NCBI RefSeq assembly: GCF_001425355.1
Contig: NZ_LMQN01000004.1
Coordinates: 1 to 33,397 of the forward strand
DNA: 33,397 nt
Direction of reading: 5' to 3'
Source of the DNA: Chryseobacterium sp. Leaf405
Lineage (GTDB): Bacteria > Bacteroidota > Bacteroidia > Flavobacteriales > Weeksellaceae
A program made the translations under genes and the position numbers. Of this stretch, positions 1 to 8,480 are shown piece by piece. Numbering within the stretch: the first letter of the stretch is position 1; each line of letters begins with the position of its first letter. The notes under the pieces are model-generated. The model was not told the origin of the DNA, did not search any database, and worked only from the letters and a program-made list of their open reading frames with translations.

Positions 1-27
1 ATCTTCGATGCCGCCGAAATTTTTTAA
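1..27 (+). CDS. possible 3' end of an upstream plus-strand gene (partial)
   Basis: From base 1 the plus strand reads as eight codons (IFDAAEIF) followed by TAA at 25-27. G/C at third positions in the GAT GCC GCC stretch is unusual for intergenic DNA here. If real, this gene is convergent with the cyanophycin synthetase, whose stop lies four bases further on. Eight codons cannot show what the protein is, and chance is possible. Confidence 0.2.
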   Translation: MFDAAEIF

Positions 28-30
28 ATA

Positions 31-2658
31 TTATTGAATATTATCTTCCTGTAATTCTCTCGCTTGGTATTCCTGAACAAGATCAATCGCATTAGAAATA
101 ACATCGCTCAAAGCAGTGATAAAAGTTCCTTCTTCTGCCATTCCCATAGCATGTTTTAGCGCTTCTATTTCTTTAGGAATCGTTTCATAACTTACATTTC
201 TGCCAGAAGACTGCATTCCTTCGATGATCAACCCGTTGATTTCTTCTTCGGTTCTTCCACGGAGATGTTTTTCGTTTCTGATGATAATATGATCAAACAT
301 TCTTCCTGCGATTCTGCCACATTCTCTGATGTCATTGTCTCTCCTGTCACCTACTCCGGAAATAATTCCTATTTTCTTGTGAGATTCTACGCTTTTAAGA
401 TAATCTTCAATCGCCTCGTAACCTGAAGGATTATGAGCAAAATCAATTAAAACTTTAAAGTTTTTAAACTTAAAAACATTCAGTCTTCCCGGTGTCAATT
501 GAGCACTCGGAATAAAAGTTCTTAACGAATTGGAAATATCTTCAATTCCGAAACCGTAAAGATAACAAGCCAAACTCGCTGCCAATACATTCTCGATCAT
601 GAATTTTGCTTTGCCTTCCATGGTAATCGGGAAATCTTTAGCTTTACCAATTCTGATCTTCCAGTCGCCTTTCTTAATCGTTACAAAACCTTCTTCATAA
701 ACACACGTCGTTCTTCCTTCTTTTGCAAACTTCTTGATATGCGGATTATTTTCATCCATACTGAAAATAGCTACTTTACTGTGAAGATCATTCACAATTC
801 TCATAGAATATTCATTATCGGCATTAAGGATGCTCCATCCTGTTTTCTTTACACTGTCAAGCACTACTTTTTTTACCCTCGCCAGATCTTTTAGATTATG
901 AATATCATTCAACCCCAAATGATCCTCCTCAATATTGGTTAAAACACCGATATCACATTGAGAATACCCCAATCCTGAACGTAAAATCCCTCCTCTTGCA
1001 GTTTCCAGAACGGCAAATTCTACTGTCGGATCTTTTAAAATAAACTCTGCAGAAAGCGGACCTGTTGTATCTCCTTTAGTCAACATGGTATTCTGAATAT
1101 AAATCCCGTCGGAAGTCGTGAAACCCACTCTGTAGCCGTTACTTTTTACAATATGTGAAATTAATCTTGTTGTTGTCGTTTTTCCATTGGTTCCAGTTAC
1201 CGCAATAATCGGAATGGTAAAAGGCTTACCTTGAGGATATAACATATCTACAACCGGCGCCGCAACGTTTCTCGGAAGTCCTTCGCTTGGAGCCAAATGC
1301 ATCCTGAATCCCGGAGCAGCATTTACTTCGATAATCGCAGCACCACTTTCTTTCAAAGGTTGGGTGAGGTTTTCTGCCATAATATCAATTCCGCAAACAT
1401 CAAGACCGATAATCTTTGATATTCTTTCTGCCATCGTGATGTTTTCAGGATGAACCATGTCTGTAACATCAATTGAAGTTCCTCCGGTTGACAAATTTGC
1501 TGTTGATTTTAAGTAAACCACTTCCCCTTTATGTGGAACAGTTTCCAAGGTGTACTGAAGTTTTTCTAACAGTTCTAAAGTATCTTTATCTACCTCGATT
1601 TCCGTTAAAACATTTTCATGTCCGTATCCTCTTCTAGGATCTTTATTTTCTTTTTCAATTAATTGCTGAACAGTCATTTCACCGTCTCCTACAACGTGAG
1701 CAGGAACTCGTCTTGCTGCAGCAATCATTTTATTATTAATGACCAAAACTCTGAAATCATATCCGGTAATATATTTTTCAACAATTACTTTTTTAGAATA
1801 TTTCTGAGCATGCTCCATTCCTATTTTTGCAGCTTCCCAATCGTTTACATTAATAGATGAGCCTTTTCCGTGGTTTCCGTCCAAGGGCTTTAAAACAATC
1901 GGATAACCAATCTTCTTGATCACTAAATCTAACCCTTCTTCATCAACAATCAAATCTCCTATCGGAACCGGGATTGCTGCATCGTGAAGCATTCTTTTTG
2001 TTAATTCTTTATTACATGCAATATCTACGGCAATAGAACTTGTATTTCCTGTAATTGTTGCCTGAAATCTCTGCTGATTTACCCCATAACCAAGCTGTAC
2101 CAAGGAGTTAGTTCCTAATCTTATCCATGGAATTCTTCGTGAAACGGCTTCTTCTACAATACTTCCTGTAGAAGGACCAAGGCGAACTTTTTCTCTGATT
2201 TCTTTTAACTTATGGATACAAGCATTTAGATCGTATTCTTCATTATTAATTAAGGCAGATGCAATTTTCACTGCTTCTTCAGCAGCATAAATTCCTGCAT
2301 TTTCTTCAATATAATTAAATACAACATTATAAACTCCCGGAGTTTTTGTTTCGCGCGTTCTTCCAAAACCAACTTCCATTCCTGCCAACGTCTGGATTTC
2401 TAAGGCAATATGCTCTATGACATGCCCCATCCATGTTCCTGTTTCGATACGGTGAAAAAAACCACCTTCTACTCCTTCAGAACATCGGTGAGAAAATAAT
2501 GAGGGAAGAAGCTTTTCTATCCTTTCTCTGAAACCTTCAATTTTATTGGTAGGAAAATTTTCCATTTCTTCAAGGTCCAGCCTCATCTGTATCAGCTTTT
2601 TTCTTGTGATACTCCAGATATTAGGTCCGCGCAATGCCTGTATCTTCTCAATTTTCAT
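31..2658 (-). CDS. cphA: cyanophycin synthetase
   Basis: This enzyme makes cyanophycin, a cytoplasmic nitrogen reserve polymer with a poly-aspartate backbone and arginine side chains, using two ATP per Asp-Arg unit. The 875-residue length fits the family (about 850-900). An N-terminal CphA-specific region is followed by an ATP-grasp part (about residues 215-480, with the typical run from IVLKPLDGNHGKG to IIEVNAAPGFRMH) and a Mur-ligase-like part with the P-loop GTNGKTT at about 489-495 (Lys493). Both active-site regions are intact, so it should both prime and extend the polymer (CphA1 type). It diverges from cyanophycinase at 2858. The start ATG at 2658 lies about 45 bases below a TAnnTTTG element. 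The family call is firm; that the host stores cyanophycin is inference. Confidence 0.95.
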   Translation of the reverse strand: MKIEKIQALRGPNIWSITRKKLIQMRLDLEEMENFPTNKIEGFRERIEKLLPSLFSHRCSEGVEGGFFHRIETGTWMGHVIEHIALEIQTLAGMEVGFGRTRETKTPGVYNVVFNYIEENAGIYAAEEAVKIASALINNEEYDLNACIHKLKEIREKVRLGPSTGSIVEEAVSRRIPWIRLGTNSLVQLGYGVNQQRFQATITGNTSSIAVDIACNKELTKRMLHDAAIPVPIGDLIVDEEGLDLVIKKIGYPIVLKPLDGNHGKGSSINVNDWEAAKIGMEHAQKYSKKVIVEKYITGYDFRVLVINNKMIAAARRVPAHVVGDGEMTVQQLIEKENKDPRRGYGHENVLTEIEVDKDTLELLEKLQYTLETVPHKGEVVYLKSTANLSTGGTSIDVTDMVHPENITMAERISKIIGLDVCGIDIMAENLTQPLKESGAAIIEVNAAPGFRMHLAPSEGLPRNVAAPVVDMLYPQGKPFTIPIIAVTGTNGKTTTTRLISHIVKSNGYRVGFTTSDGIYIQNTMLTKGDTTGPLSAEFILKDPTVEFAVLETARGGILRSGLGYSQCDIGVLTNIEEDHLGLNDIHNLKDLARVKKVVLDSVKKTGWSILNADNEYSMRIVNDLHSKVAIFSMDENNPHIKKFAKEGRTTCVYEEGFVTIKKGDWKIRIGKAKDFPITMEGKAKFMIENVLAASLACYLYGFGIEDISNSLRTFIPSAQLTPGRLNVFKFKNFKVLIDFAHNPSGYEAIEDYLKSVESHKKIGIISGVGDRRDNDIRECGRIAGRMFDHIIIRNEKHLRGRTEEEINGLIIEGMQSSGRNVSYETIPKEIEALKHAMGMAEEGTFITALSDVISNAIDLVQEYQARELQEDNIQ

Positions 2659-2705
2659 ATTCTGTTCGCATTTTTTTAATAGTTGACAATAACTCCATTT
2701 AAAAT

Positions 2706-2713
2706 CAAAGATA
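2706..2713 (-). promoter_or_regulatory. putative -7 element of cphA promoter
   Basis: On the minus strand this reads TATCTTTG, matching the Bacteroidota -7 consensus TAnnTTTG. It lies 48 bases above the cphA ATG, leaving a leader of about 40 bases. No clear TTTG -33 box was seen at the usual spacing. Confidence 0.5.
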
Positions 2714-2843
2714 ATGTAAAACCCGAAACGAAACTATACCACACTTAAGATTTATCAAAAAATAAATAAAAATTATTAGCAATTATAAAATCCTCAAAAT
2801 CAATTTAAACAAACTTCAATTTCATTAAATGTTAATTATTTTT

Positions 2844-2851
2844 TAAATTTG
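2844..2851 (+). promoter_or_regulatory. putative -7 element of cphB promoter, nearly leaderless
   Basis: TAAATTTG matches TAnnTTTG. It ends only six bases before the ATG at 2858, so the transcript would start at or within a few bases of the start codon. It also overlaps the alternative TTG start at 2849, which argues for ATG 2858 as the real start. Confidence 0.55.
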
Positions 2852-2857
2852 CAAACT

Positions 2858-3748
2858 ATGACGAAGCCTATCGGAAAATTAATTGTTATCGGAGGAGCTG
2901 TGAATAAAGGCAGCTTTGCAGAAACCGATTTTGATCAGAATATAGAAAAGAACCTGAACTTCTTCGAAAGAGGTATCCTTAGAAAGATTATTAATGAATC
3001 TAAACTGAAGGAAAATTCTGTCATCGAAATTATTACAACTGCCTCTCAAATTCCTCAGATTGTAGGAACGGAATATAAAAAAGCATTCGAATTTCTGGGT
3101 GCTAAAAATGTCAATATTCTTGATATTCATAATCGTGAAGAAGCCAATTCTGATGCGATGGTGGCTAGAGCCAATGCCGCAGATGTGGTGATGTTTACAG
3201 GGGGCGACCAGTTAAGATTAACCTCTATTCTTGGCGGAACAAGATTTCACGATGCCATTTTATTAAAATATCAGGAGCAGGATTTTATTTATTCAGGAAC
3301 TTCAGCCGGAGCTGCAGCCGCTTCTGAAAATATGATTTATCAGGGAAGCAGTTCCGAAGCATTGCTGAAAGGTGAAATTAAAACGACTCAAGGTTTAGGT
3401 TTAATTGATAATGTAATTATTGATACCCACTTCGTACAAAGAGGAAGAATCGGACGTCTTTTTCAGGCTGTGGTAAATAATCCTAGAACGTTGGGAATTG
3501 GTTTGGGGGAAGATACTGGGCTTTTCATTCATAATGATGTAATGACTGCTGTTGGTTCCGGATTGGTAATTTTGGTTGACGGAAGATTTATTAAAGACAC
3601 CAATCTTACCAATATTAATCTGGGTGAGCCGATTTCTATTGATAATTTAACCGTTCATGTACTGTCGATGAATGATCATTATGATCTGACAACAAAAACA
3701 TTAACGATTGAAAATTCTCAGTTCAATCCTATACCGCAAGATAAATAG
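2858..3748 (+). CDS. cphB: cyanophycinase (peptidase family S51)
   Basis: Cyanophycinase cuts cyanophycin into beta-Asp-Arg dipeptides. The protein shows the S51 nucleophile motif GTSAGAA with the likely catalytic Ser149, preceded by FTGGDQLRL, also typical of the family. At 296 residues it is slightly longer than the approximately 270-residue cyanobacterial enzyme. A TTG start three codons upstream (2849) is possible, but it lies inside the promoter box, so ATG 2858 is preferred. No signal peptide is visible, so it should act in the cytoplasm on intracellular granules. It diverges from cphA and is followed after 101 bases by the isoaspartyl peptidase that takes the next step. Confidence 0.93.
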   Translation: MTKPIGKLIVIGGAVNKGSFAETDFDQNIEKNLNFFERGILRKIINESKLKENSVIEIITTASQIPQIVGTEYKKAFEFLGAKNVNILDIHNREEANSDAMVARANAADVVMFTGGDQLRLTSILGGTRFHDAILLKYQEQDFIYSGTSAGAAAASENMIYQGSSSEALLKGEIKTTQGLGLIDNVIIDTHFVQRGRIGRLFQAVVNNPRTLGIGLGEDTGLFIHNDVMTAVGSGLVILVDGRFIKDTNLTNINLGEPISIDNLTVHVLSMNDHYDLTTKTLTIENSQFNPIPQDK

Positions 3749-3849
3749 AAAGTCAATTAAGAATGGTAAAATATGAATTTTGCCAGCAACACTTTTATTC
3801 TTACTTTTAAAATTGACAATTGATTATTCACAATTGACATTATAATATT

Positions 3850-4692
3850 ATGAAAATAATCATCCACGGTGGTTTCTTCTCTGAAAGCGACCAAAGCCAC
3901 GAAGTAAAAGTCGCCAAACAGGAATCTTTAAAAAATATCGCTCAAAAGGCTTTTGAATATCTTCAGTCAAATTCGGCATTCAGTACCGTTGCATATGCAG
4001 TTTCTTTGTTGGAAAACGATGAATTGTATAATGCAGGAACCGGTTCGCAAATTCAGAGTGATGGTATAATTCGTATGAGTGCTGCTATTATGGATGGTGA
4101 AACACAGAAATTAAGTGGCGTTATCAATATTCAGGATGTAAAAAATCCGATTTTTGTTGCGAAAGATTTAATCAATGAAGATGACCGAGTTTTAGGAGGA
4201 AATGGTGCAAAAATTTACGCTAACGAAAATGGTTTTGAAAATTTTTCAACTGAAATTCCACAAAGACGAAAAGAATACGAAGCAAAACTGAAAAATGGTG
4301 GAAAAGGAACGGTTGGCTGCGTAGCAATTGATAAAGACGGAAAATTAGCCGTCGCAACTTCTACAGGAGGAAAAGGTTTTGAAATTCCGGGAAGGATTTC
4401 CGATTCTGCGACGGTTGCCGGAAATTATGCCAATTCTTTTTGTGCTGTAAGCTGTACCGGAGTGGGTGAAGATATTGTAAGTAATGCCACCGCTACGAAA
4501 ATCGTAACAAGAGTTACAGACGGGATGTCATTAGAAAATGCTTTCACAAAAACTTTCGATGAACTAAAAAATATTGACGGCTTTGCAGGTGCGATTGCTA
4601 TTGATAAAGATGGAAATATCTGTCATAAAGACTCTTATCCTACAATGGTTTTTGCAAGTTTTGACGGTACAAATTTTGAAATCTTTAATTAA
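3850..4692 (+). CDS. iaaA: isoaspartyl peptidase / plant-type L-asparaginase (Ntn hydrolase)
   Basis: This family is a proenzyme that cuts itself in front of a threonine, which then acts as nucleophile and hydrolyses beta-aspartyl dipeptides. The autocleavage segment GTVGCVAID carries the probable nucleophile Thr154; STGG (about 171-174) and PGRISDSA (180-187) supply the usual substrate-binding Arg and Asp. The N-terminus begins MKIIIHGG as expected, and no secretion signal is present. At 280 residues it is somewhat shorter than the common 310-320. Its position directly after cyanophycinase suggests the substrate is beta-Asp-Arg, giving aspartate and arginine. The family is secure; the exact dipeptide preference is inferred from context. 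Confidence 0.9.
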   Translation: MKIIIHGGFFSESDQSHEVKVAKQESLKNIAQKAFEYLQSNSAFSTVAYAVSLLENDELYNAGTGSQIQSDGIIRMSAAIMDGETQKLSGVINIQDVKNPIFVAKDLINEDDRVLGGNGAKIYANENGFENFSTEIPQRRKEYEAKLKNGGKGTVGCVAIDKDGKLAVATSTGGKGFEIPGRISDSATVAGNYANSFCAVSCTGVGEDIVSNATATKIVTRVTDGMSLENAFTKTFDELKNIDGFAGAIAIDKDGNICHKDSYPTMVFASFDGTNFEIFN

Positions 4693-4726
4693 TTTTAACA
4701 TTATTTTATAGTCCTGTATTATTTTT

Positions 4727-4742
4727 TGGCACGTATTTTACA
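4727..4742 (+). promoter_or_regulatory. possible sigma-54 (RpoN) -24/-12 promoter
   Basis: TGGCACG is followed by four bases and TTACA. The sigma-54 consensus is TGGCACG-N4-TTGCA, so the -24 half is exact and the -12 half differs at one position: the GC expected ten bases after GG is AC. It lies 51 bases above the ATG of the small membrane protein at 4794. No standard TAnnTTTG box fits here. The mismatch falls in the important -12 GC, so this stays tentative. Confidence 0.35.
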
Positions 4743-4793
4743 TATCTATTTGTATAAGAATTTAAATATTAATCACTTAAAAAAATAGAAATC

Positions 4794-5051
4794 ATGGGAA
4801 ATAAGACAACAGGTTTATTAGCCTTAGTAGGATTAGGAGCATTGGCATATTGGAAATACAAAAAATCGACTCCTGAAGAGCAGCAAGCAGTAAAAGATAA
4901 GATTAATACTGCAAAAGATAACTTAAATAAGTGGGGAAATGATCTGAAAAGTAAAGCAAATGATGTTGCTTCACAAGCTCAGAATAAAGTAGACGAACTT
5001 AAAAGTAAAGCTCAGGACGCTGCCAATAAAGCACAGGAAACTATTGGATAA
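4794..5051 (+). CDS. small YtxH-like membrane-anchored helical protein
   Basis: The 85-residue protein has one N-terminal hydrophobic segment (about residues 6-20, GLLALVGLGALAYW) followed by a charged, Ala/Lys/Gln-rich amphipathic helix to the end, with repeated DELKSKAQD-like units. This is the pattern of YtxH-type and LEA-like stress proteins: a membrane anchor with a long cytoplasmic or periplasmic helix. The molecular function is not known. It stands alone between a possible sigma-54 promoter and a strong terminator, so it is probably monocistronic and perhaps stress- or growth-phase-controlled. Low-complexity helices give weak family evidence, so the YtxH label is tentative. Confidence 0.75.
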   Translation: MGNKTTGLLALVGLGALAYWKYKKSTPEEQQAVKDKINTAKDNLNKWGNDLKSKANDVASQAQNKVDELKSKAQDAANKAQETIG

Positions 5052-5082
5052 TCATAGTTTATTTAACATTCATATATAGGAG

Positions 5083-5117
5083 TAGATCGTAATTTATAAA
5101 TTACGATCTATTTTTTG
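5083..5117 (+). terminator. rho-independent terminator after the YtxH-like gene
   Basis: Bases 5083-5110 form a perfect 28-base palindrome (14-base arms starting TAGATCGTAATTTA) followed by six T. It overlaps the last codons and stop of the minus-strand methyltransferase. The minus-strand side has no T-run, so it should stop only plus-strand transcription. Confidence 0.8.
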
Positions 5118-5896
5118 TGCAGATAATGCAAAAACAAGCGGAACTTTATTTCCAAACTTCGGAATTCTCCATTTTCCCTTTTCAAATTCTTCCACATGCT
5201 TAAAACAGGGATAAGGTGACCAGTCAAATTCTCTGAATTGTTCTATCTGAATATCATTTTCAATTAAATTTTGCAGAACTTCTGCCAAAGAATGATTCCA
5301 CATGACATACTCCTGAACAATATCGGCAGATTGATCTGCATAGGTGCCTTCATAAGTTTCTACAATTGGTTTTTCATTAAAATAATTGTACTTCACTCCT
5401 TCAAAATCATCATCAAACATCCATACAACCGGATGAAACTCTGCCATGATAAATTTTCCGCCAGGATTTAGAAAATGATTAATAATTTTCGCCCATTTAC
5501 CTAGATCCGGAAGCCAGCCAATTGTTCCATAACTAGTAAAAACAATATCGAATTTTTCATCCAACACATTCGGAAGATTATATAAATCTGTGCAGATAAA
5601 TTGAGTGTCAAACCTTAATTTTTGTGCCAACTCTTTTGCTTCATCAATGGCTTTATCGGACAATCTATTCCCGTCACCTTTGCTCCCATTCTTGATAATG
5701 AAATAGAATCCTGTCCAAAATGACACTGTAAATGCAGAATTTTTTTGTCTTTTATATCTCCTAAAAGTTCAAGCTCGATGGAATTAAGAGAAGTTCTTCC
5801 CTTTAAAAATTCATCAACAAAATAAAAATCAGATTTTAAATGCGGTTCTACTTTGGTATTCCATGAGTTTTTATTGATTTCTAAATAGTTTTCCAT
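5094..5896 (-). pseudogene. class I SAM-dependent methyltransferase, broken by a -1 frameshift
   Basis: The 5' part (5896 down to about 5662) carries the SAM-binding motif region ILHLQCHFGQDS and GAKVTGID. The rest, from LSDKAIDEAKEL to the stop at 5094, lies in another frame. The junction reads GATTGTCC where GATTTGTCC would give the expected GIDLSDKA, so one T is missing (plus strand AA at 5662-5663). With it restored the gene is one 267-residue methyltransferase. As written the first frame ends soon after GIDCPIKP, and the second lacks the SAM motif, so neither piece should work alone. The substrate is unknown. It may be a real pseudogene or a sequencing error in a short homopolymer. Confidence 0.85.
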
Positions 5897-5931
5897 GAGT
5901 TAATTTTGAGATAAATTTAAAAAATATTGCA

Positions 5932-5975
5932 ATAAAAAACCTGAATAAAAATTAATTTACAATTTCTATTCAGGT
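5932..5975 (-). terminator. terminator after hisS
   Basis: On the minus strand ACCTGAATA (5975-5967) pairs with TATTCAGGT (5947-5939) across a 19-base loop, followed by a run of T. It lies just after the hisS stop at 5999 and above the methyltransferase start. Confidence 0.65.
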
Positions 5976-5998
5976 AATTATTTATTAAAATAAAAAGT

Positions 5999-7363
5999 TT
6001 ATCCTAAAAACTCTTCCAAAGAAACAGTTTTCTGTTCTCCGGCTTCAAGATCTTTATAAGTAATATTTCCGTTTTTTATCTCTTCTCCTAAGAAAACAAG
6101 ATTTTTAATTCCTTTTTTCTCAGCATAGGTAAACTGTTTTCCAATTTTTGCAGCTTCAGGATAGATTTCTGCGGAAATTCCTTTTTCTCTTAATTGTTTA
6201 ATTAATTTTAAAGCTTCCGATATTTCATTTCCACCAAAATTAGCAAACAGATAATCTACTTTTGTCGTCGCATCTTTAGGGAAAAGACCTAACTCTTCCA
6301 TAACGAGATAAATTCTGTCGAGACCAAAAGAAACACCGATTCCCGGAATATTTTTCACTCCAAAAACTTCCGTAAGGTTGTCATATCTTCCGCCTCCGCC
6401 AATAGAACCCATCTGTACGTTATTTGCTTTTACCTCAAAAATAGCACCTGTATAATAATCTAATCCTCTTGCTAATGTAATATCAAAAACAAGATTCTGA
6501 ATATCTACACCTAAATTCAACGATTGAATAATTACAGTTTCCAGTTCTTCGACACCTTTTAATCCGACTTCATTTCCTTCAAATTTTTCTTTTAACTGAA
6601 GAAGATTTTCCAAAGCATCATTCGATTGGGTGAATAAGAAATCTAATTTATCAATCGATTCCTGAGCAATCCCTCTTTCCAGTAATTCTTTTACAACACC
6701 ATCTTTCCCAATTTTATCTAATTTATCAAGAGCAACTGTAAAATCAATTAACTTATCGGTAATCCCTGCAAATTCTGCTAAACCTGAAAGAATTTTTCTG
6801 TTGTTAATATGAATCGTCACAGAAACTCCAAGCTCCGCAAATGATTTTAAATACAACTGAACCAAATCCACTTCCTGCAAAAGACTTTCACTTCCTACAA
6901 CATCTGCATCGCACTGATAAAATTCTCTGTATCTTCCTTTCTGAGGACGATCTGCTCTCCAAACCGGCTGAATTTGGTAGCGTTTAAAAGGAAATGTCAG
7001 TTGGTTATGATTCATCGCCACGAATCTTGCAAAAGGTACGGTAAGATCGTAACGAAGGGCTTTATCTGTAAGATTGTCTGAACTGAAAGGCCTATCCAAT
7101 GCTTTTTGAAAATCAAGAAGCATATTGTTTTTCTTGTCCTCCTTTGCTTCATTAATACTTGAATTTAATATCTTAAAAATGAGGCGATCTCCTTCTTCTC
7201 CGTATTTTCCCGTTAAAGTCGAAAGATTTTCAAAGCTTGGTGTTTCCAATGGCTGGAATCCGAATAATTCAAAATTTTTCTGTAAAATATTAATGATGAA
7301 TCGTCTCCTTGCCACTTCCACTGCCGTAAAATCTCTCGTCCCTTTTGCTAAACTTGGTTTCAT
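5999..7363 (-). CDS. hisS: histidine--tRNA ligase
   Basis: Class II aminoacyl-tRNA synthetase that charges tRNA-His in the cytoplasm. The 454-residue protein has the N-terminal KGTRDF start, motif 2-like [12 protein letters not shown] with [20 protein letters not shown], and the histidine-specific signature [11 protein letters not shown] followed by [14 protein letters not shown]-terminal anticodon-binding domain ends the chain. The length matches Bacteroidota HisS. It has its own promoter box and terminator, so it is probably monocistronic. The start ATG at 7363 gives the usual [13 protein letters not shown]-terminus. Confidence 0.97.
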   Translation of the reverse strand: MKPSLAKGTRDFTAVEVARRRFIINILQKNFELFGFQPLETPSFENLSTLTGKYGEEGDRLIFKILNSSINEAKEDKKNNMLLDFQKALDRPFSSDNLTDKALRYDLTVPFARFVAMNHNQLTFPFKRYQIQPVWRADRPQKGRYREFYQCDADVVGSESLLQEVDLVQLYLKSFAELGVSVTIHINNRKILSGLAEFAGITDKLIDFTVALDKLDKIGKDGVVKELLERGIAQESIDKLDFLFTQSNDALENLLQLKEKFEGNEVGLKGVEELETVIIQSLNLGVDIQNLVFDITLARGLDYYTGAIFEVKANNVQMGSIGGGGRYDNLTEVFGVKNIPGIGVSFGLDRIYLVMEELGLFPKDATTKVDYLFANFGGNEISEALKLIKQLREKGISAEIYPEAAKIGKQFTYAEKKGIKNLVFLGEEIKNGNITYKDLEAGEQKTVSLEEFLG

Positions 7364-7402
7364 TTTATAATTGATAATGATGATTAATATGTATAATTAT
7401 TG

Positions 7403-7410
7403 CAAAAATA
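7403..7410 (-). promoter_or_regulatory. putative -7 element of hisS promoter
   Basis: The minus strand reads TATTTTTG, matching TAnnTTTG, 40 bases above the hisS ATG. No clear -33 partner was seen. Confidence 0.45.
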
Positions 7411-7433
7411 GTGAATTGAAAAGACTTTTAACA

Positions 7434-7469
7434 GTACAAAAAGCCGGAGAATTAATTTTCGCCGACTTT
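7434..7469 (-). terminator. terminator after the ssb-HRDC pair
   Basis: A hairpin with arms around AAAGCCGG (7440-7447) and its partner near 7460-7469 has a TTAATT loop and two mismatches, and is followed on the minus strand by five T. It sits 38 bases past the HRDC gene stop. Confidence 0.55.
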
Positions 7470-7506
7470 AATTTCAATCATTGTGCTTTAATTTATATTT
7501 CCAAAA

Positions 7507-7977
7507 TCAAATACTTTCTAGAATTTCCAATATTTCTTCACCATAATTTTCTATTTTATGTTTTCCAAAACCTTTAATGTCAAGCAATTCTTCTTTCTTT
7601 ATAGGTTTATATTTCGCAACAGACATTAATTCTTTATTTGTCGCAATAAAATAGGATGGCAAATTTTGTTCTTTTGCTTTTTCCGATCTCCAGTATTTTA
7701 AAGCTTCGAGAATTTTTTCTTCATCTGAATTTAACGGTTCACTTTCTGCAGAATATTTTGCATTTTTTGATTCTTTTACCGTATTCTGAACAATTTTAAG
7801 TTCATCAAAATATAATACAACCGACCAATAATTTTCATCATGTACAAAAGCAGTTTCCACTTTTGTAATTTCATGAGATTCTAAAAAAGCATCCAATGTT
7901 CTCTGATCTTCATAAAGAAATTCTTCCGGTAATCTGATTTTAAAAACTTTTACTTTCATGATTTGTGTTTTTGCCAT
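7507..7977 (-). CDS. HRDC-domain protein
   Basis: The C-terminal half (about residues 80-156) has the HRDC fold pattern of RecQ and RNase D: a helix with EKILEALKYWRSEKAKEQ, then LPSYFIATNKELMSVA, then DIKGFGKHKIENYGEEIL. HRDC domains bind nucleic acid. The N-terminal half, starting KVFKIRLPEEF, is unrecognised, and no helicase or nuclease motif is present. The ATG overlaps the ssb stop by one base (TAATG), so translation is probably coupled; a second in-frame ATG lies at 7959. Partnership with the SSB above suggests a role at single-stranded DNA, but that is inference. A complete RecQ with its own HRDC is encoded separately at 28551-30755. Confidence 0.85.
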   Translation of the reverse strand: MAKTQIMKVKVFKIRLPEEFLYEDQRTLDAFLESHEITKVETAFVHDENYWSVVLYFDELKIVQNTVKESKNAKYSAESEPLNSDEEKILEALKYWRSEKAKEQNLPSYFIATNKELMSVAKYKPIKKEELLDIKGFGKHKIENYGEEILEILESI

Positions 7978-8309
7978 TATTTACTTCCTAAAAGCAGAAT
8001 TTCATCTACTTTTATTTCTGTGATATATCTTTTCACTCCATCTTTGTCGTCATACGATCTGTATGTCAATTTTCCTTCAACGGCAATCTCTTTTCCCTTT
8101 GGAACATATTTCTGAAAAATTTCCGCCGTTTTTCCAAAAGCTACTAATGAATGCCATTGCGTTTCCTCTACTTTTTCTCCTTTGGCATTGGTATAATGAT
8201 CTGTGGTAGCCAACGAAACAGTTGCTTTTACATTTCCGTTTTCGAAGCTTATCATTTCAACTTCTTTTCCCGTGTGACCAATAAGTGTTATTTTATTTCT
8301 TAGTGACAT
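7977..8309 (-). CDS. ssb: single-stranded DNA-binding protein, short form without acidic tail
   Basis: The 110-residue protein is an OB-fold SSB: NKITLIGHTGKEVEM at the N-terminus, then TQWHSLVAFGKTAEIFQKYV and GKEIAVEGKLTYRSY, all typical of the family. It ends at LLLGSK directly after the OB fold. The disordered linker and the acidic tip (DDDIPF-like) that normally recruit SSB partner proteins are absent. This suggests a second SSB with a special role and not the main replicative one, which should lie elsewhere. It is transcribed with the overlapping HRDC gene. No strong promoter box was seen; the nearest candidate is AATCTTTG at about 8375-8382 on the minus strand. Confidence 0.9.
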   Translation of the reverse strand: MSLRNKITLIGHTGKEVEMISFENGNVKATVSLATTDHYTNAKGEKVEETQWHSLVAFGKTAEIFQKYVPKGKEIAVEGKLTYRSYDDKDGVKRYITEIKVDEILLLGSK

Positions 8310-8426
8310 AACTATTTAATTTTAAGATTAATAATCAGATAAGAGACGTTCACCGTTTTCTCAAATCTCTGTTACAAAGATTGTTGAATTGTGAAACTAA
8401 AGTCGGGAGTAAACTATTTAAATACG

Positions 8427-8456
8427 TTTGTAGTCATTTGAAAACGGATAATTTTG
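8427..8456 (+). promoter_or_regulatory. promoter of the HPP-gene operon
   Basis: TTTG (8427-8430) is followed after 18 bases by TAATTTTG (8449-8456), a good match to the Bacteroidota -33 TTTG and -7 TAnnTTTG with normal spacing. Transcription should start near 8460, about 20 bases above the ATG at 8481. Confidence 0.7.
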
Positions 8457-8480
8457 TATCTTTAGCCTAAATAAAATTTA

